Below are positions 35,880 to 45,292 of a DNA stretch of 64,000 bases, piece after piece. The DNA is from Lutibacter sp. HS1-25 (lineage in GTDB: Bacteria; Bacteroidota; Bacteroidia; Flavobacteriales; Flavobacteriaceae). The DNA lies in the NCBI RefSeq assembly GCF_004121075.1, contig NZ_RHLN01000157.1:58401-122400 (forward strand), in the 5' to 3' direction. The notes under the pieces were generated by a model that made no database searches, had not been told where the DNA came from, and saw only the letters and a list, made by a program, of their open reading frames with translations. The position numbers and the translations under genes were made by a program. Position 1 is the first letter of the stretch. Every line of letters starts with the position of its first letter.

Positions 35880-37574
35880 ATGCAATTTTTTAAACCATTA
35901 TTATTTATCCTAACTTTATTTCTGGCTAAAGCAAATTCATTTTCATTTACTATTGAAAATAGAAGTCCTATTGACAGTATTCAATTAAAAGATATTAATA
36001 ATTTACTAGCAAATGGCAATACAAAAGTTGCTCTTGAGAAATTGTATGTTTTTGTAGCAGAAGCAAAAAAAAAGAAAGATACCGCATTGGTAATTGAGTC
36101 TGTAATATTGCTGGCAAATATCTCTAGAGATAATGGAGATTATCAAAACTCAAATAAAATATTTAATGAAATATTACCTTTAATTAAAAACAATGTAGAG
36201 AAAATCCGATATGTATATTTTCTAAAAGGAGGAAATTTTCAACTAGACAATCAGCTAGATTCTGCAAAAGTAAATTATGAAAAGGCGCTAAATTTTGCTG
36301 ATGAAATTAATGGCGATAAAAATTTATTGGCAAAATTACACGCAAATCTATCGGGGATATTTTATTTAGAACAAGATTACAACAAAGCAATTGAGCACTC
36401 AAAAATTGCAGCAAATTATCAAAAATTAATTGGTAATAATGATATTGAAGCTGGAATTTTAAATAATTTGGGAGGCATTTATTATATGCAAGGCAAATTT
36501 AACGAAGCGCTTTTTGCTTTTGAAGAAGCATTTAGTTTAGTAGGTTTTGGACAAAGTGATTTGCAAAAAAAGACCAGAAGTACTTCCTATATAAATTTAG
36601 CATATACATATAACGAGCTTGGTGATTATAAAAGGGCATTTGAATTTCAAGATAAATTTGTTGATTTAAACGATTCGTTGCAGCAAGAATTAAAATACAA
36701 AGAAATTACCGAAATTGAATCTAAATATCAGGTTGCTACAAAAGAAAAAGAAGCCGCAATTGAAAAATCTAAGCGACAAAGTGCTGAAATGTTATCGTAT
36801 GGTTTGGGTTTGGCTATTTTGATTTTATTGGGTGGAATTTTTGGAATGTTTCAATTGTTTAAATTGAATAAAAAGAACCACAAATTGCTAATTTTTCAAG
36901 AGCAATTGATGCATCAAAATAGATTAGACAAAATTAAGAGCGAATCACAAGCTAAAATTTTGGTTGCAACTTTAGATGGTAGGGTTGAAGAGCGAAAAAA
37001 AATAGCAGATATTTTACATGGCAATGTAAGTGCAATGCTTTCGGCGGCAAATTTACAACTTTATGCTGGTGGAATGCAATTGAACGGCAGTATTCCTACT
37101 GAAATTGAAAAAGCAAAATCTATTATTTCTGAAGCTTCATTGCAGGTTAGATCTTTGTCTCATACTTTAATTTCGGCAATTTTGTTAAAACATGGCTTGG
37201 CAGAAGCGGTTAAAGATGTGTGTGAAAATTCTTCAAATACCACAGTTGTTATAAATTGTGAGTCTAAAAATATGGATCGATTTGAGAGTAATTTTGAAAT
37301 AAAAATATTCAATATGATCAATGTTTTGATAGATAATTTGCTAAAACATAGCGGTGCAACTATAGGAAATGTTAAATTAGAACAATTAAACGGCATGTTG
37401 CAAATACTTGTTGTTGATAACGGTAAAGGTTTTGATGTAGATGCTGAAAATGTAACATCTGGTATTGGATTAAGTCAGGTAAGAGCCAGAGTTGAAGTTT
37501 TAAAAGGTGTTTTTAAAATTACTTCAACAGAAAATGGAACCCGAGTTTATATAGCTGTACCTATCGTTTACTAA
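35880..37574 (+). CDS. TPR-containing sensor histidine kinase (HisKA_3 type)
   Basis: 564 residues: signal peptide, periplasmic TPR repeats (about 35-270), a coiled coil, one membrane helix (about 302-322), a HisKA_3 box ERKKIADILHGNVSAMLSA and a C-terminal ATPase domain (NVLIDNLLKHSGA N-box; VDNGKGFD and SGIGLSQVRAR G-boxes). The H-box has Gly after LH where Asp is usual (LHD). No response regulator is adjacent. Such TPR kinases are common in Bacteroidota; the signal is unknown. It overlaps the end of the next, convergent gene by 4 nt. Confidence 0.88.
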   Translation: MQFFKPLLFILTLFLAKANSFSFTIENRSPIDSIQLKDINNLLANGNTKVALEKLYVFVAEAKKKKDTALVIESVILLANISRDNGDYQNSNKIFNEILPLIKNNVEKIRYVYFLKGGNFQLDNQLDSAKVNYEKALNFADEINGDKNLLAKLHANLSGIFYLEQDYNKAIEHSKIAANYQKLIGNNDIEAGILNNLGGIYYMQGKFNEALFAFEEAFSLVGFGQSDLQKKTRSTSYINLAYTYNELGDYKRAFEFQDKFVDLNDSLQQELKYKEITEIESKYQVATKEKEAAIEKSKRQSAEMLSYGLGLAILILLGGIFGMFQLFKLNKKNHKLLIFQEQLMHQNRLDKIKSESQAKILVATLDGRVEERKKIADILHGNVSAMLSAANLQLYAGGMQLNGSIPTEIEKAKSIISEASLQVRSLSHTLISAILLKHGLAEAVKDVCENSSNTTVVINCESKNMDRFESNFEIKIFNMINVLIDNLLKHSGATIGNVKLEQLNGMLQILVVDNGKGFDVDAENVTSGIGLSQVRARVEVLKGVFKITSTENGTRVYIAVPIVY

Positions 37575-38065
37575 CGTTTTTCCAATTCAATAATTTCTAG
37601 ATTGGAAATTTTATCTTGATTAATTTCAAAGCGTAGCATTGTTCTAACTTTATGAAACCCATGTTTTCCAGCTGCCCCAGGATTCATATGAAGTAAATTT
37701 AGTTTTTTATCAAACATTACTTTTAATATATGCGAATGACCACTTATAAATAATTTTGGTGGATTTTTAGTGATTTCATTTTTAATTTTCACATCATATC
37801 TATTTGGGTATCCACCAATATGCGTAATCCAAACATCAACATCTTCAATAGTAAATCGGTTATTTAGCGGAAATTCACTTCTTATCAAAGCATCGTCAAT
37901 ATTGCCATAAACAGCTCTTACAGGTTTTATTTTTTTAATTTCGTCTATAACTGCAAAATCGCCAATATCACCTGCGTGCCAAACTTCATCAGCGAGTTTT
38001 ACAAACTTTAAAATTTGGTCGTCAATATAGCTATGGGTGTCAGAGAGTAATAATATTTTTTTCAT
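37571..38065 (-). CDS. YfcE/MJ0936-type metallophosphoesterase
   Basis: 164 residues with the calcineurin-like metal motifs LLSDTHSYID, AGDIGD, VYGNIDDA, ITHIGGYP and ISGHSHILKV in order. It is a small phosphodiesterase of the YfcE/MJ0936 family; the physiological substrate is unknown. It is convergent with the histidine kinase gene and divergent from truA. Confidence 0.92.
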   Translation of the reverse strand: MKKILLLSDTHSYIDDQILKFVKLADEVWHAGDIGDFAVIDEIKKIKPVRAVYGNIDDALIRSEFPLNNRFTIEDVDVWITHIGGYPNRYDVKIKNEITKNPPKLFISGHSHILKVMFDKKLNLLHMNPGAAGKHGFHKVRTMLRFEINQDKISNLEIIELEKR

Positions 38066-38099
38066 GCAGCTGTAAAATTCCTAAATCACAAATATCCTG

Positions 38100-38107
38100 T
38101 ATATTTG
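38100..38107 (+). promoter_or_regulatory. truA -7 box
   Basis: TATATTTG at 38100-38107, 26 bp before the TTG start of truA; no clear -33 element is visible. Confidence 0.5.
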
Positions 38108-38132
38108 CAATCGTACAAAAATAACATTTCAG

Positions 38133-38885
38133 TTGAGATATTTTATAGAATTTGCATATAAAGGCACAAACTATCACGGTTGGCAATTACAGCCAAATGC
38201 TGTAACTGTTCAAGAATTGTTAAACAAAGCTTTTTCTGTAATTTTAAAAGAAGACATCAATGTAAGTGGAGCAGGCCGAACAGATGCGGGCGTTCATGCT
38301 TCTCAAATGTATGCGCATTTTGATATTGAAAACGAATTAGCTATAGATAAAATTGTTTACAAAGTAAATGCTTTATTGCCAAATGATATAGTTGTGTATG
38401 ATTTGCTAAAAACTACTGATGATGCACATACGCGTTTTGATGCAACAAGCAGAAGTTATGAATACCGTATTTTTTTAGGTAGAAATCCGTTTGAAATTGA
38501 AACAACTTGGCAGCATACCAATAAAAAGTTAAATATTGATAAAATGAATGCAGCAGCTGAAATTTTACTAACTTTCACCAACTTTAAATGTTTTTCAAGA
38601 TCAAATTCAGATGTTACAACTTATAACTGTAATGTAACAAAAGCAGTATGGGTTAAAACTGATAAACTGTTGGTTTTTCATATTTCAGCAAATAGATTTT
38701 TAAGAAATATGGTGAGAGCCATAGTAGGAACTTTGTTAGATGTTGGTACAGGAAAAACTTCATTAGAAGCATTTGAACAAATAATAAAAAGTGAAAACAG
38801 GTGTAATGCAGGACCATCTGCACCACCTCAAGGGTTGTTTTTAACAGAAATAATATACCCAAAAACAATATTTATACATGAGTAA
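38133..38885 (+). CDS. truA: tRNA pseudouridine synthase A
   Basis: 250 residues starting with TTG (RYFIEFAYKGTNYHGWQLQPN, the exact start of the TruA fold, so no better start exists). The catalytic aspartate is in GAGRTDAGVHASQM. It isomerises U38-U40 in the tRNA anticodon arm. The 3' end overlaps the ABC exporter gene by 8 nt, indicating translational coupling. Confidence 0.95.
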   Translation: MRYFIEFAYKGTNYHGWQLQPNAVTVQELLNKAFSVILKEDINVSGAGRTDAGVHASQMYAHFDIENELAIDKIVYKVNALLPNDIVVYDLLKTTDDAHTRFDATSRSYEYRIFLGRNPFEIETTWQHTNKKLNIDKMNAAAEILLTFTNFKCFSRSNSDVTTYNCNVTKAVWVKTDKLLVFHISANRFLRNMVRAIVGTLLDVGTGKTSLEAFEQIIKSENRCNAGPSAPPQGLFLTEIIYPKTIFIHE

Positions 38886-40641
38886 AAAAGAGCAAGGTAA
38901 TGCTTTTGACGCAGCAATATTTAAGCGCCTTTTAGGATTTGCCAAAAATTATCGTTGGCAATTTTTTATAGGAGCTTTTTCGGCTATTTTATTGTCTTTA
39001 GTATCTGTGGCAAAACCTATTTTGTTGCAAAAAATGGTGAACGACTATTTTGAAATAAAAGACAGAGAAGGACTTCTTTATTATTCAATATTAATGGTTG
39101 TTTTTTTAGTTTCCGAAGTGTTTTTACAATTCATTTTTATTTACAAAGTAAACTGGCTGGGACAAAATATTATTAAAGATATACGTGTAAAATTACAGCA
39201 TCATATGTTGCAATTTAAAATGGCTTATTTTGATCAATCGTCTGTTGGTAAATTGGTAACAAGACTGGTTTCTGATACAGAAACAATTGCTCAGTTTTTT
39301 GGACAAGGTTTATTTATGATTATTAGTGATGTACTTAAAATGTTTGTTGTGGCATTGGTAATGTTATGGATGAACTGGCGTATGGCATTGATTTCATTTA
39401 TAGTTTTGCCAATTTTAATTTACGCTACCAAAATATTTCAAATGGCAATAAAAGCGTCATTTCAAGAGGTGAGATTACAAGTCGCAAATTTAAATGGTTT
39501 TGTACAAGAGCGCGTAACAGGTATGAATATTGTGCAACTTTTTAACCGTGAAAAAATTGAATACAACAATTTTGTAAAAATTAACGACAAGCACAAAAAG
39601 GCACATGTTAAAACAGTTTGGTACTATTCTATTTTCTTTCCAATTGCTGAAATTTTATCGTCAATTGCAGTAGGTTTGTTGGTTTGGTATGGTGGTATGG
39701 ATATTATAAAATCTGGAAATTCTGATGCCGGACAAATTATTGCGTTTATTATGATGTCGCAAATGTTGTTTAGACCATTGCGTCAAATTGCAGATAAATT
39801 CAATACCTTACAAATGGGAATGGTTGCAGGAGATCGTGTTTTTGAAATTTTAGATACCAATAGTCAGATAGCTGCAAATGGTGAAGTTGAGGCAACACAT
39901 TTTAAAGGTGATATCAAATTTAAAAAAGTTCATTTTAGTTATATTCCCGATGAAGAAGTTTTAAAAGGAATTTCTTTTGAAGTAAAAGCGGGTGAAACGG
40001 TTGCAATTGTTGGTGCTACAGGCGCAGGTAAATCTACCATTATCAATTTGGTAAATCGATTTTACGAGATTGACAAAGGCGAAATATGTGTAGACAATCA
40101 AAATATTGAAAAGTACACCATTTCATCTTTACGAAAACAGATTGCAGTAGTTTTACAAGATGTTTTTTTATTTTCAGACACAATTTATAACAATATTATT
40201 TTAGGTAATGAAAACATTACTTTAGATGATGTAAAAGCGGCAGCCAAAGAAATTGGCATTCATAAATTTATTATGACTTTACCTAATAATTATTATTACA
40301 ATGTAAAGGAACGTGGCGTTATGTTATCTTCAGGTCAGCGACAATTAATTGCGTTTTTACGTGCCTATGTTAGCAAACCAAGTGTGTTAATTTTAGATGA
40401 AGCCACTTCATCTATCGATTCATATTCAGAAAAATTACTTCAAAAAGCAACTGATAAAATTACCCAACACCAAACATCAATAATAATTGCACACAGGTTA
40501 ACAACCATTAAAAAAGCCGATAGAATTATTGTAATGGACAAAGGTGAAATTGTTGAGCAAGGTTCACATATAGAGTTGCTTGATAAAAATGGTTATTATA
40601 AAAATCTTTACGATATGCAATTTTCGCAAGACATTGTATAG
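38878..40641 (+). CDS. ABC exporter, MsbA/MdlB-like half-transporter
   Basis: 587 residues: six-helix type I exporter domain (about 1-320) and an ATPase with Walker A GATGAGKST, Q-loop VVLQDVFLF, signature VMLSSGQRQL (second Gly of LSGGQ replaced by Ser), Walker B VLILDEATSSID and the H-loop histidine in IIAHRLTTI. It could flip lipids or export small molecules as a homodimer. It shares an operon with truA and is followed by a terminator. Confidence 0.9.
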   Translation: MSKKEQGNAFDAAIFKRLLGFAKNYRWQFFIGAFSAILLSLVSVAKPILLQKMVNDYFEIKDREGLLYYSILMVVFLVSEVFLQFIFIYKVNWLGQNIIKDIRVKLQHHMLQFKMAYFDQSSVGKLVTRLVSDTETIAQFFGQGLFMIISDVLKMFVVALVMLWMNWRMALISFIVLPILIYATKIFQMAIKASFQEVRLQVANLNGFVQERVTGMNIVQLFNREKIEYNNFVKINDKHKKAHVKTVWYYSIFFPIAEILSSIAVGLLVWYGGMDIIKSGNSDAGQIIAFIMMSQMLFRPLRQIADKFNTLQMGMVAGDRVFEILDTNSQIAANGEVEATHFKGDIKFKKVHFSYIPDEEVLKGISFEVKAGETVAIVGATGAGKSTIINLVNRFYEIDKGEICVDNQNIEKYTISSLRKQIAVVLQDVFLFSDTIYNNIILGNENITLDDVKAAAKEIGIHKFIMTLPNNYYYNVKERGVMLSSGQRQLIAFLRAYVSKPSVLILDEATSSIDSYSEKLLQKATDKITQHQTSIIIAHRLTTIKKADRIIVMDKGEIVEQGSHIELLDKNGYYKNLYDMQFSQDIV

Positions 40642-40732
40642 CTATTTTTAAAAGCGTAACAATATTTAGTTTTTATTAAAGTTTGTTGTTTTCAATTATT
40701 CAAAAACTTAGCATAAAATATTTCAGCAAATA

Positions 40733-40774
40733 AAAAAACCTTGAAATCTTACAAATAAGATTGTCAAGGTTTTT
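40733..40774. terminator. Bidirectional terminator at the edge of the alginate locus
   Basis: AAAAACCTTGA, AATCTT, loop, AAGATT, TCAAGGTTTTT: a two-part stem with A/T runs. It serves the exporter gene on the plus strand and the PL6 gene on the minus strand. Confidence 0.85.
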
Positions 40775-40794
40775 AATTGAATTAAGGTAAGTTG

Positions 40795-43215
40795 TTATTT
40801 TATTGGTAACAAGCCAATACGTGCAATTCCATTATTTTCTTTCATTAATGGAGATTTGGCACTTGGGATAAATAATTTAGAGTCGTCCCATTTCGGATTT
40901 TTATATATAATGTTTGATGATTTAGCTTGGTTTGTAACTTTAACAATACCAGCATTAGACATTACACAATTTTCAATGCTGTTATTAGCACCACTCAAGT
41001 TTACAGTTACGGCAGTTGGAGAACTTATTTCAAAAACACTGTTTGTAATGGCTACATCATTAATACCTTTTGTTTTTATCATATACCCTTTTTCATTGTT
41101 GTAAACATCGCTAAAAACACATTGGTCTATGCTAATTTTACCGCCGTAATTTGATGGATTTATACCATTACGAATATAATTTACAGCATATTCTTTCATG
41201 TCTTCAAATACAGTATTGTACAAAATAATCATTTCAGCATTGTATTTTCCATATAAATCTTTTTCATAAGATAAATTTAAACCGCGGTAGCTGTCTTCAA
41301 TTTTCGAATTTTTAATACTAATTGTATCTGCTAAAGTACCTACATAAGCCTTAAATACAGCACCTCCATCGGTATTAGAAAAGTTTTTGATGGTACAATT
41401 GTCTATAAACAAATTGTATTTTCCAGACATATTTTCATCAGGTGAAACTACAGCGTATTTTGCAGCTGTTTTGCCATCACCATCAATGGTTAAATTTTCG
41501 AATTGTAAACGAGTACCTTCTTCAGCTCTAAACATATAAGAAAGTGGTTTTTCAATATCTTCTGCCATTTTAATAACAACATCACCATTTGCTGTATTTC
41601 CTTTGATAACAATATCACCACTTATTTTAATTGCTTTTTGCAATAAATATATTCCTGAATTTAATATCAATGTCCCTTTTTTACCTGCATTTTTAATGGC
41701 TTTATTTAAAGTTTCTACTCCAGGTTCTACATTAATTACAACATCAGCGGCTTCTGATGTTACAGGTTCTTCAATAGTAACATTCCAAAATGGACCTGAT
41801 TTTGCATTGATAACACTTGGGTAATTGATGTTGTCTAAATTAAAAGCACCAGAAACATACAAATCTCTTTTAGTGCCTGTCATATCTAAATCTGGACTAG
41901 CAGTAGTTTTTTTAGCAGTTTTTAAAATTTCATTTTTTGAAGTTGGCATTGGGATACCCTTTAAAATTGCATATTCTAAAATTGCTTTTGTAAACTGATT
42001 TGGATCTACATTTGCATCTGAATCTACAATATTGCCAAAAAATGAAATTCCTGTAACCACATCTTGCTCATTTGAAATTGCATTTCCGGTATTGTTTGTA
42101 ATTAAGTTATTGGCAAATACCGTATTGATAGGTGCTAAAGTACGTTCGTCATCCTTTCCTGCTCCAAATTGAACAGCGCTACAGTTTACCAGCGTATTGT
42201 TTTGAACGCTTACATTTTTAACTTGATTGTAACGATTTAATGGTGAATTTGGAACTCCGTTCATAATAACAATTGGACCTCTAAAATCATCACCAGTAAC
42301 ACCAACTAATAAATTGTTACGTACAATATGACCTTCATTAATAATTCTGATTCCACCAACTTTAGGTTTGTTGTTACCTATAAAAACGTTGTTTTCAACC
42401 AATGCATTGTTTCCGTGGCGAAGCGTTAAAGTACCTTCATTTTCAATAAATAAATTATTTCTAAAAATATTGTCACAAGATTTATTAGAGATAATTTCAA
42501 TTTCACCATTACAATGTTTAAAAGTGTTGAATTCTACCAATGTTTTTGAAGATTTCATAGCGTTTTCGCTTGTACCAATTCTAATGGTTTCTCCTCCATT
42601 TTCACCTAAATCTGGTCTGTAACCAAAAAAGTTGTGGTCTATTTGATGGTTATTTTCAGTATGTTCTTCACCCTTTAACCAAACAACCAGTGTGGTTCCT
42701 GCGTTGATTTTTCCTGTAAAATTATTGTGGTCTACTCGGTTATTTTTCCCCCACATATCTATCCAGTGATTTTCAATACTAGCATCAATAGGATTGTAAT
42801 TGGTAATTGCACAATTTGTTAAACGGCAATTGTTTGCAAATTCTTTAGAATCTTTTCTAAATTCAATTAAATATTTTGAAGTTGGCGTACCATCCTTAAA
42901 CCAAAGTCCTGATACAATTATGTATTCACCTGAAATATTTAACCTAGCATCTCCAGTTATAATAACTTCACCATTGGTTTCTGCTGAAATTACAATAGGA
43001 GCTTCTTTTGTACCATTGCCAAATGCTTTAAAATGAACATCTTTCCATTCGCCATTTTTAAGTATAATTTTTGTTCCGGGAGTTGCATTTTTAATTGCAG
43101 TGTTAAATTCTTCAATATTTGAAACCTTAACTTCAGACGGAGCTGTATTTTGTGCGGTTGTTATAAACTGAAAGCATAGCAACAGTAAAATTATGATAAG
43201 CGGTTTTTTAGTCAT
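40795..43215 (-). CDS. PL6 alginate lyase, two beta-helix domains
   Basis: 806 residues with a signal peptide (IIILLLLCFQFITTAQ). The N-terminal half is the PL6/chondroitinase-B beta-helix, with the catalytic pair Lys245 (SNKSCDNIF) and Arg266 (TLRHGNN), 21 residues apart as in the two-domain lyase AlyGC. The C-terminal half is a second parallel beta-helix. There is no T9SS domain, so it is probably periplasmic and acts on imported oligomers. Its promoter shares the operator pair at 43268-43290 with the divergent gene. Confidence 0.92.
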   Translation of the reverse strand: MTKKPLIIILLLLCFQFITTAQNTAPSEVKVSNIEEFNTAIKNATPGTKIILKNGEWKDVHFKAFGNGTKEAPIVISAETNGEVIITGDARLNISGEYIIVSGLWFKDGTPTSKYLIEFRKDSKEFANNCRLTNCAITNYNPIDASIENHWIDMWGKNNRVDHNNFTGKINAGTTLVVWLKGEEHTENNHQIDHNFFGYRPDLGENGGETIRIGTSENAMKSSKTLVEFNTFKHCNGEIEIISNKSCDNIFRNNLFIENEGTLTLRHGNNALVENNVFIGNNKPKVGGIRIINEGHIVRNNLLVGVTGDDFRGPIVIMNGVPNSPLNRYNQVKNVSVQNNTLVNCSAVQFGAGKDDERTLAPINTVFANNLITNNTGNAISNEQDVVTGISFFGNIVDSDANVDPNQFTKAILEYAILKGIPMPTSKNEILKTAKKTTASPDLDMTGTKRDLYVSGAFNLDNINYPSVINAKSGPFWNVTIEEPVTSEAADVVINVEPGVETLNKAIKNAGKKGTLILNSGIYLLQKAIKISGDIVIKGNTANGDVVIKMAEDIEKPLSYMFRAEEGTRLQFENLTIDGDGKTAAKYAVVSPDENMSGKYNLFIDNCTIKNFSNTDGGAVFKAYVGTLADTISIKNSKIEDSYRGLNLSYEKDLYGKYNAEMIILYNTVFEDMKEYAVNYIRNGINPSNYGGKISIDQCVFSDVYNNEKGYMIKTKGINDVAITNSVFEISSPTAVTVNLSGANNSIENCVMSNAGIVKVTNQAKSSNIIYKNPKWDDSKLFIPSAKSPLMKENNGIARIGLLPIK

Positions 43216-43261
43216 TTTAAAATTTATTAAATTAAGTTTTGATTTTTCATTATTTTTAAAC

Positions 43262-43296
43262 TACTTTTGGTAAACCAGTTTGGTAAACCAAATATA
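43262..43296. promoter_or_regulatory. Divergent alginate promoter with two operator boxes
   Basis: Boxes TGGTAAACCA at 43268-43277 and 43281-43290, 13 bp apart. A plus-strand -7 box TACTTTTG (43262-43269, with TTTG at 43238-43241 after a 20-bp spacer) overlaps the first box; a minus-strand -7 box TATATTTG (43296-43289) overlaps the second. One operator pair can therefore close both promoters. The half-site form TGGT..ACCA suits FadR/UxuR-type GntR regulators such as the one at 60326. Confidence 0.75.
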
Positions 43297-43409
43297 TTCA
43301 TTTATAATAAATATTGATATAAATTGTTGTTAAAATTTTAACAGTTTAATAGATAGTTTGTTACAAGTGTAATACAAACTGTATAACTTAATTTTTAATA
43401 ACTTTTATT

Positions 43410-44372
43410 ATGAAGAAAACATTACTTTTTACAACAAAAACTAAAACATTTATTACGCTATTGGTATTCTGTTTGTGTATTAATTTCGGATGGAGTCAAA
43501 CTAATCTTGTACTAAATGGTACTTGTAGCAATCATACAATTGATGTTAATGACAATGCTGATTCCTTTGACATGACACCTCCTAGTACTATTGACGGTAC
43601 CGTGTCTAGCCCTTATAATGCATTATGGAATAATTCGGATTTAGATAGTTGGCTAGGCACTAATTGTGGTAATACAAGTGAGCAACCAGGTTCTACGTCA
43701 GACGGTAACAAATTTGGACCAAATGCTGGTGATGGAAGAGGGGTGAAAATTAGTTCAACTTGTCGTCGTTTATACCAAGTTATAGCTGTTACTCCAGGAA
43801 CTAATTATACTTTTTCTATTGATTCTCGTTCTGAGGCAGCAAACGTTTCTTCAGAAGTATTTATTTTAAATCAAGAAATTGTTACTGAGTCTGGTCTTGA
43901 GAATGGATCTGCAGATTCTCGAGTAGATGCATTCACCACTATTACAAACGACTTTAACGCTACCAAATCTTCTAGTACTGAAGATACATTCACTACTACT
44001 ACATTTACATTTACAGCCTCTGCAAGTATAGCTGTTATTTATGTTAGAGCTTCGGCTGCTGTTGATAATAATAATGAAGTGTTTTACGATAATATATCAC
44101 TTTCTGTAACAACAACTGCTTCAGTAAAAGACGATGAATTCTCTACTTACTTTAGTTTGTACCCAAACCCAGCATCAAGTTTTATAAACATACAATCTAA
44201 ATCTGTTGATGTTACTAATGTACAAGTTTATAATTTAACTGGTCAATTGGTATTAGATCAAAAAGGATTGGTAAAAAATGGTGTAGATGTTTCGTCACTA
44301 AATAAAGGTGTATACATTTTAAAATTAAGCAGTAACAACAATCAGTATTCTACAAAAATTGTTGTTGAATAA
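43410..44372 (+). CDS. T9SS-secreted carbohydrate-binding-like protein
   Basis: 320 residues: signal peptide (to about residue 29), a jelly-roll-like domain of roughly 200 residues (NLVLNGTCSNH at the start, VFYDNISLSV at the end, typical of CBM4/9-like modules) and a C-terminal T9SS sorting domain (YPNPASSFINI then KGVYILKLSSN). There is no lyase motif. It is transcribed from the shared alginate operator, so it is probably an extracellular alginate-binding protein. The family is not one I can name. Confidence 0.75.
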   Translation: MKKTLLFTTKTKTFITLLVFCLCINFGWSQTNLVLNGTCSNHTIDVNDNADSFDMTPPSTIDGTVSSPYNALWNNSDLDSWLGTNCGNTSEQPGSTSDGNKFGPNAGDGRGVKISSTCRRLYQVIAVTPGTNYTFSIDSRSEAANVSSEVFILNQEIVTESGLENGSADSRVDAFTTITNDFNATKSSSTEDTFTTTTFTFTASASIAVIYVRASAAVDNNNEVFYDNISLSVTTTASVKDDEFSTYFSLYPNPASSFINIQSKSVDVTNVQVYNLTGQLVLDQKGLVKNGVDVSSLNKGVYILKLSSNNNQYSTKIVVE

Positions 44373-44425
44373 TATATAAACGTAATTTAGTTTGGTTAAT
44401 TGAAATTCATAAATTCAATTGTTTT

Positions 44426-44458
44426 AAAAGTCCTTCTCATTTGTGAAGGACTTTTTTT
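44426..44458 (+). terminator. Terminator after the 43410 gene
   Basis: AAAAGTCCTTC / GAAGGACTTTT with an 8-nt loop and a T-run. Confidence 0.88.
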
Positions 44459-44485
44459 AGCATAAGTGATAAGATTGTGAAGGTT

Positions 44486-45064
44486 TTAAAAGTAAAATCC
44501 AATCACAGGATTCCATGCTGAACCGTAAATGCTTTTATTTGAATTATAAAGTACATCATATCTTATACCAAAAGAAACATTACGTGCAACATACGAAATT
44601 CCCAGAAATAGCGCATTTGAAAAATATTCGTTTTTAAAATATCCACTATAATTTGTTTGAAGTCCCTCGTATTCAGCAGAAATTTGTATGTAATTAATAG
44701 GTCTATATGCAGCCAAAACACTTCCTCCGTAAGAGTTGGAGTGATAATTAGATACATTTGATTTGTATTCAGAGTACATATAAGTAACTCCAAAACCTGT
44801 TAAAAATTTAGGTGAAATATTATAATAAGCTTTTGGGCCAATTAAAATATCTGTACCTCCATTCCAAAAAGACAGTCCAATGTTTCCTCCAAAGTTCCAA
44901 AATTTTTTAAAATCTGGAGCTTTATAAATTACTTTGGTTTCTGTAGTTGGGTTTTGAGGTTGATATGTTTCATTTGAATCAGAAGAAACAGTTCCTTCTT
45001 CTTGAGAAAATACAGACGATACTGTAAAGATTAATAAAAGTAATAAGGTTGTTTTTTTTAGCAT
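44486..45064 (-). CDS. Outer-membrane beta-barrel-like protein
   Basis: 192 residues: signal peptide (TLLLLLIFTVSSVFSQ), an acidic linker, then alternating aromatic/Gly strands (FGGNIGLSFWNGGTDILIGP, SFGIRYDVLYNSNKS) ending with an aromatic residue (VIGFYF), as in small outer-membrane barrels. It lies inside the alginate locus on the opposite strand. Its upstream region shares the gap with the operator at 45254-45276, but no minus-strand -7 box abuts that operator. Confidence 0.7.
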   Translation of the reverse strand: MLKKTTLLLLLIFTVSSVFSQEEGTVSSDSNETYQPQNPTTETKVIYKAPDFKKFWNFGGNIGLSFWNGGTDILIGPKAYYNISPKFLTGFGVTYMYSEYKSNVSNYHSNSYGGSVLAAYRPINYIQISAEYEGLQTNYSGYFKNEYFSNALFLGISYVARNVSFGIRYDVLYNSNKSIYGSAWNPVIGFYF

Positions 45065-45247
45065 TTTTAAGTGTTTTGATTGTTGGTAAAATCAAATGTA
45101 ATAAATTGGAGTTAATAATAGTAAGTAACTTGGTGAAAAATTAATGTAGCTATCAGCTATAAATATTTAACTTTTTTCTCTTAATGTTTTGAGAGTGTAA
45201 TTAATATTTATTTGGGATCTTAATTTTTTATAACAACTAAATATACC

Positions 45248-45276
45248 TATTTTTGGAAAACCAAATTGGTTAACCA
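45248..45276 (+). promoter_or_regulatory. Alginate operator-promoter before the 45293 gene
   Basis: -7 box TATTTTTG (45248-45255) overlaps box TGGAAAACCA (45254-45263); the second box TGGTTAACCA is at 45267-45276, a 13-bp pitch. The start codon follows 16 bp later. Confidence 0.72.
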
Positions 45277-45292
45277 TAAGGTATCTAGTCAA

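Noticed and set aside
45266..45292. N-terminal extension of the 45293 protein from a TTG start
   Set aside because: The TTG lies inside the operator box and after the -7 box; the ATG at 45293 gives a clean signal peptide.
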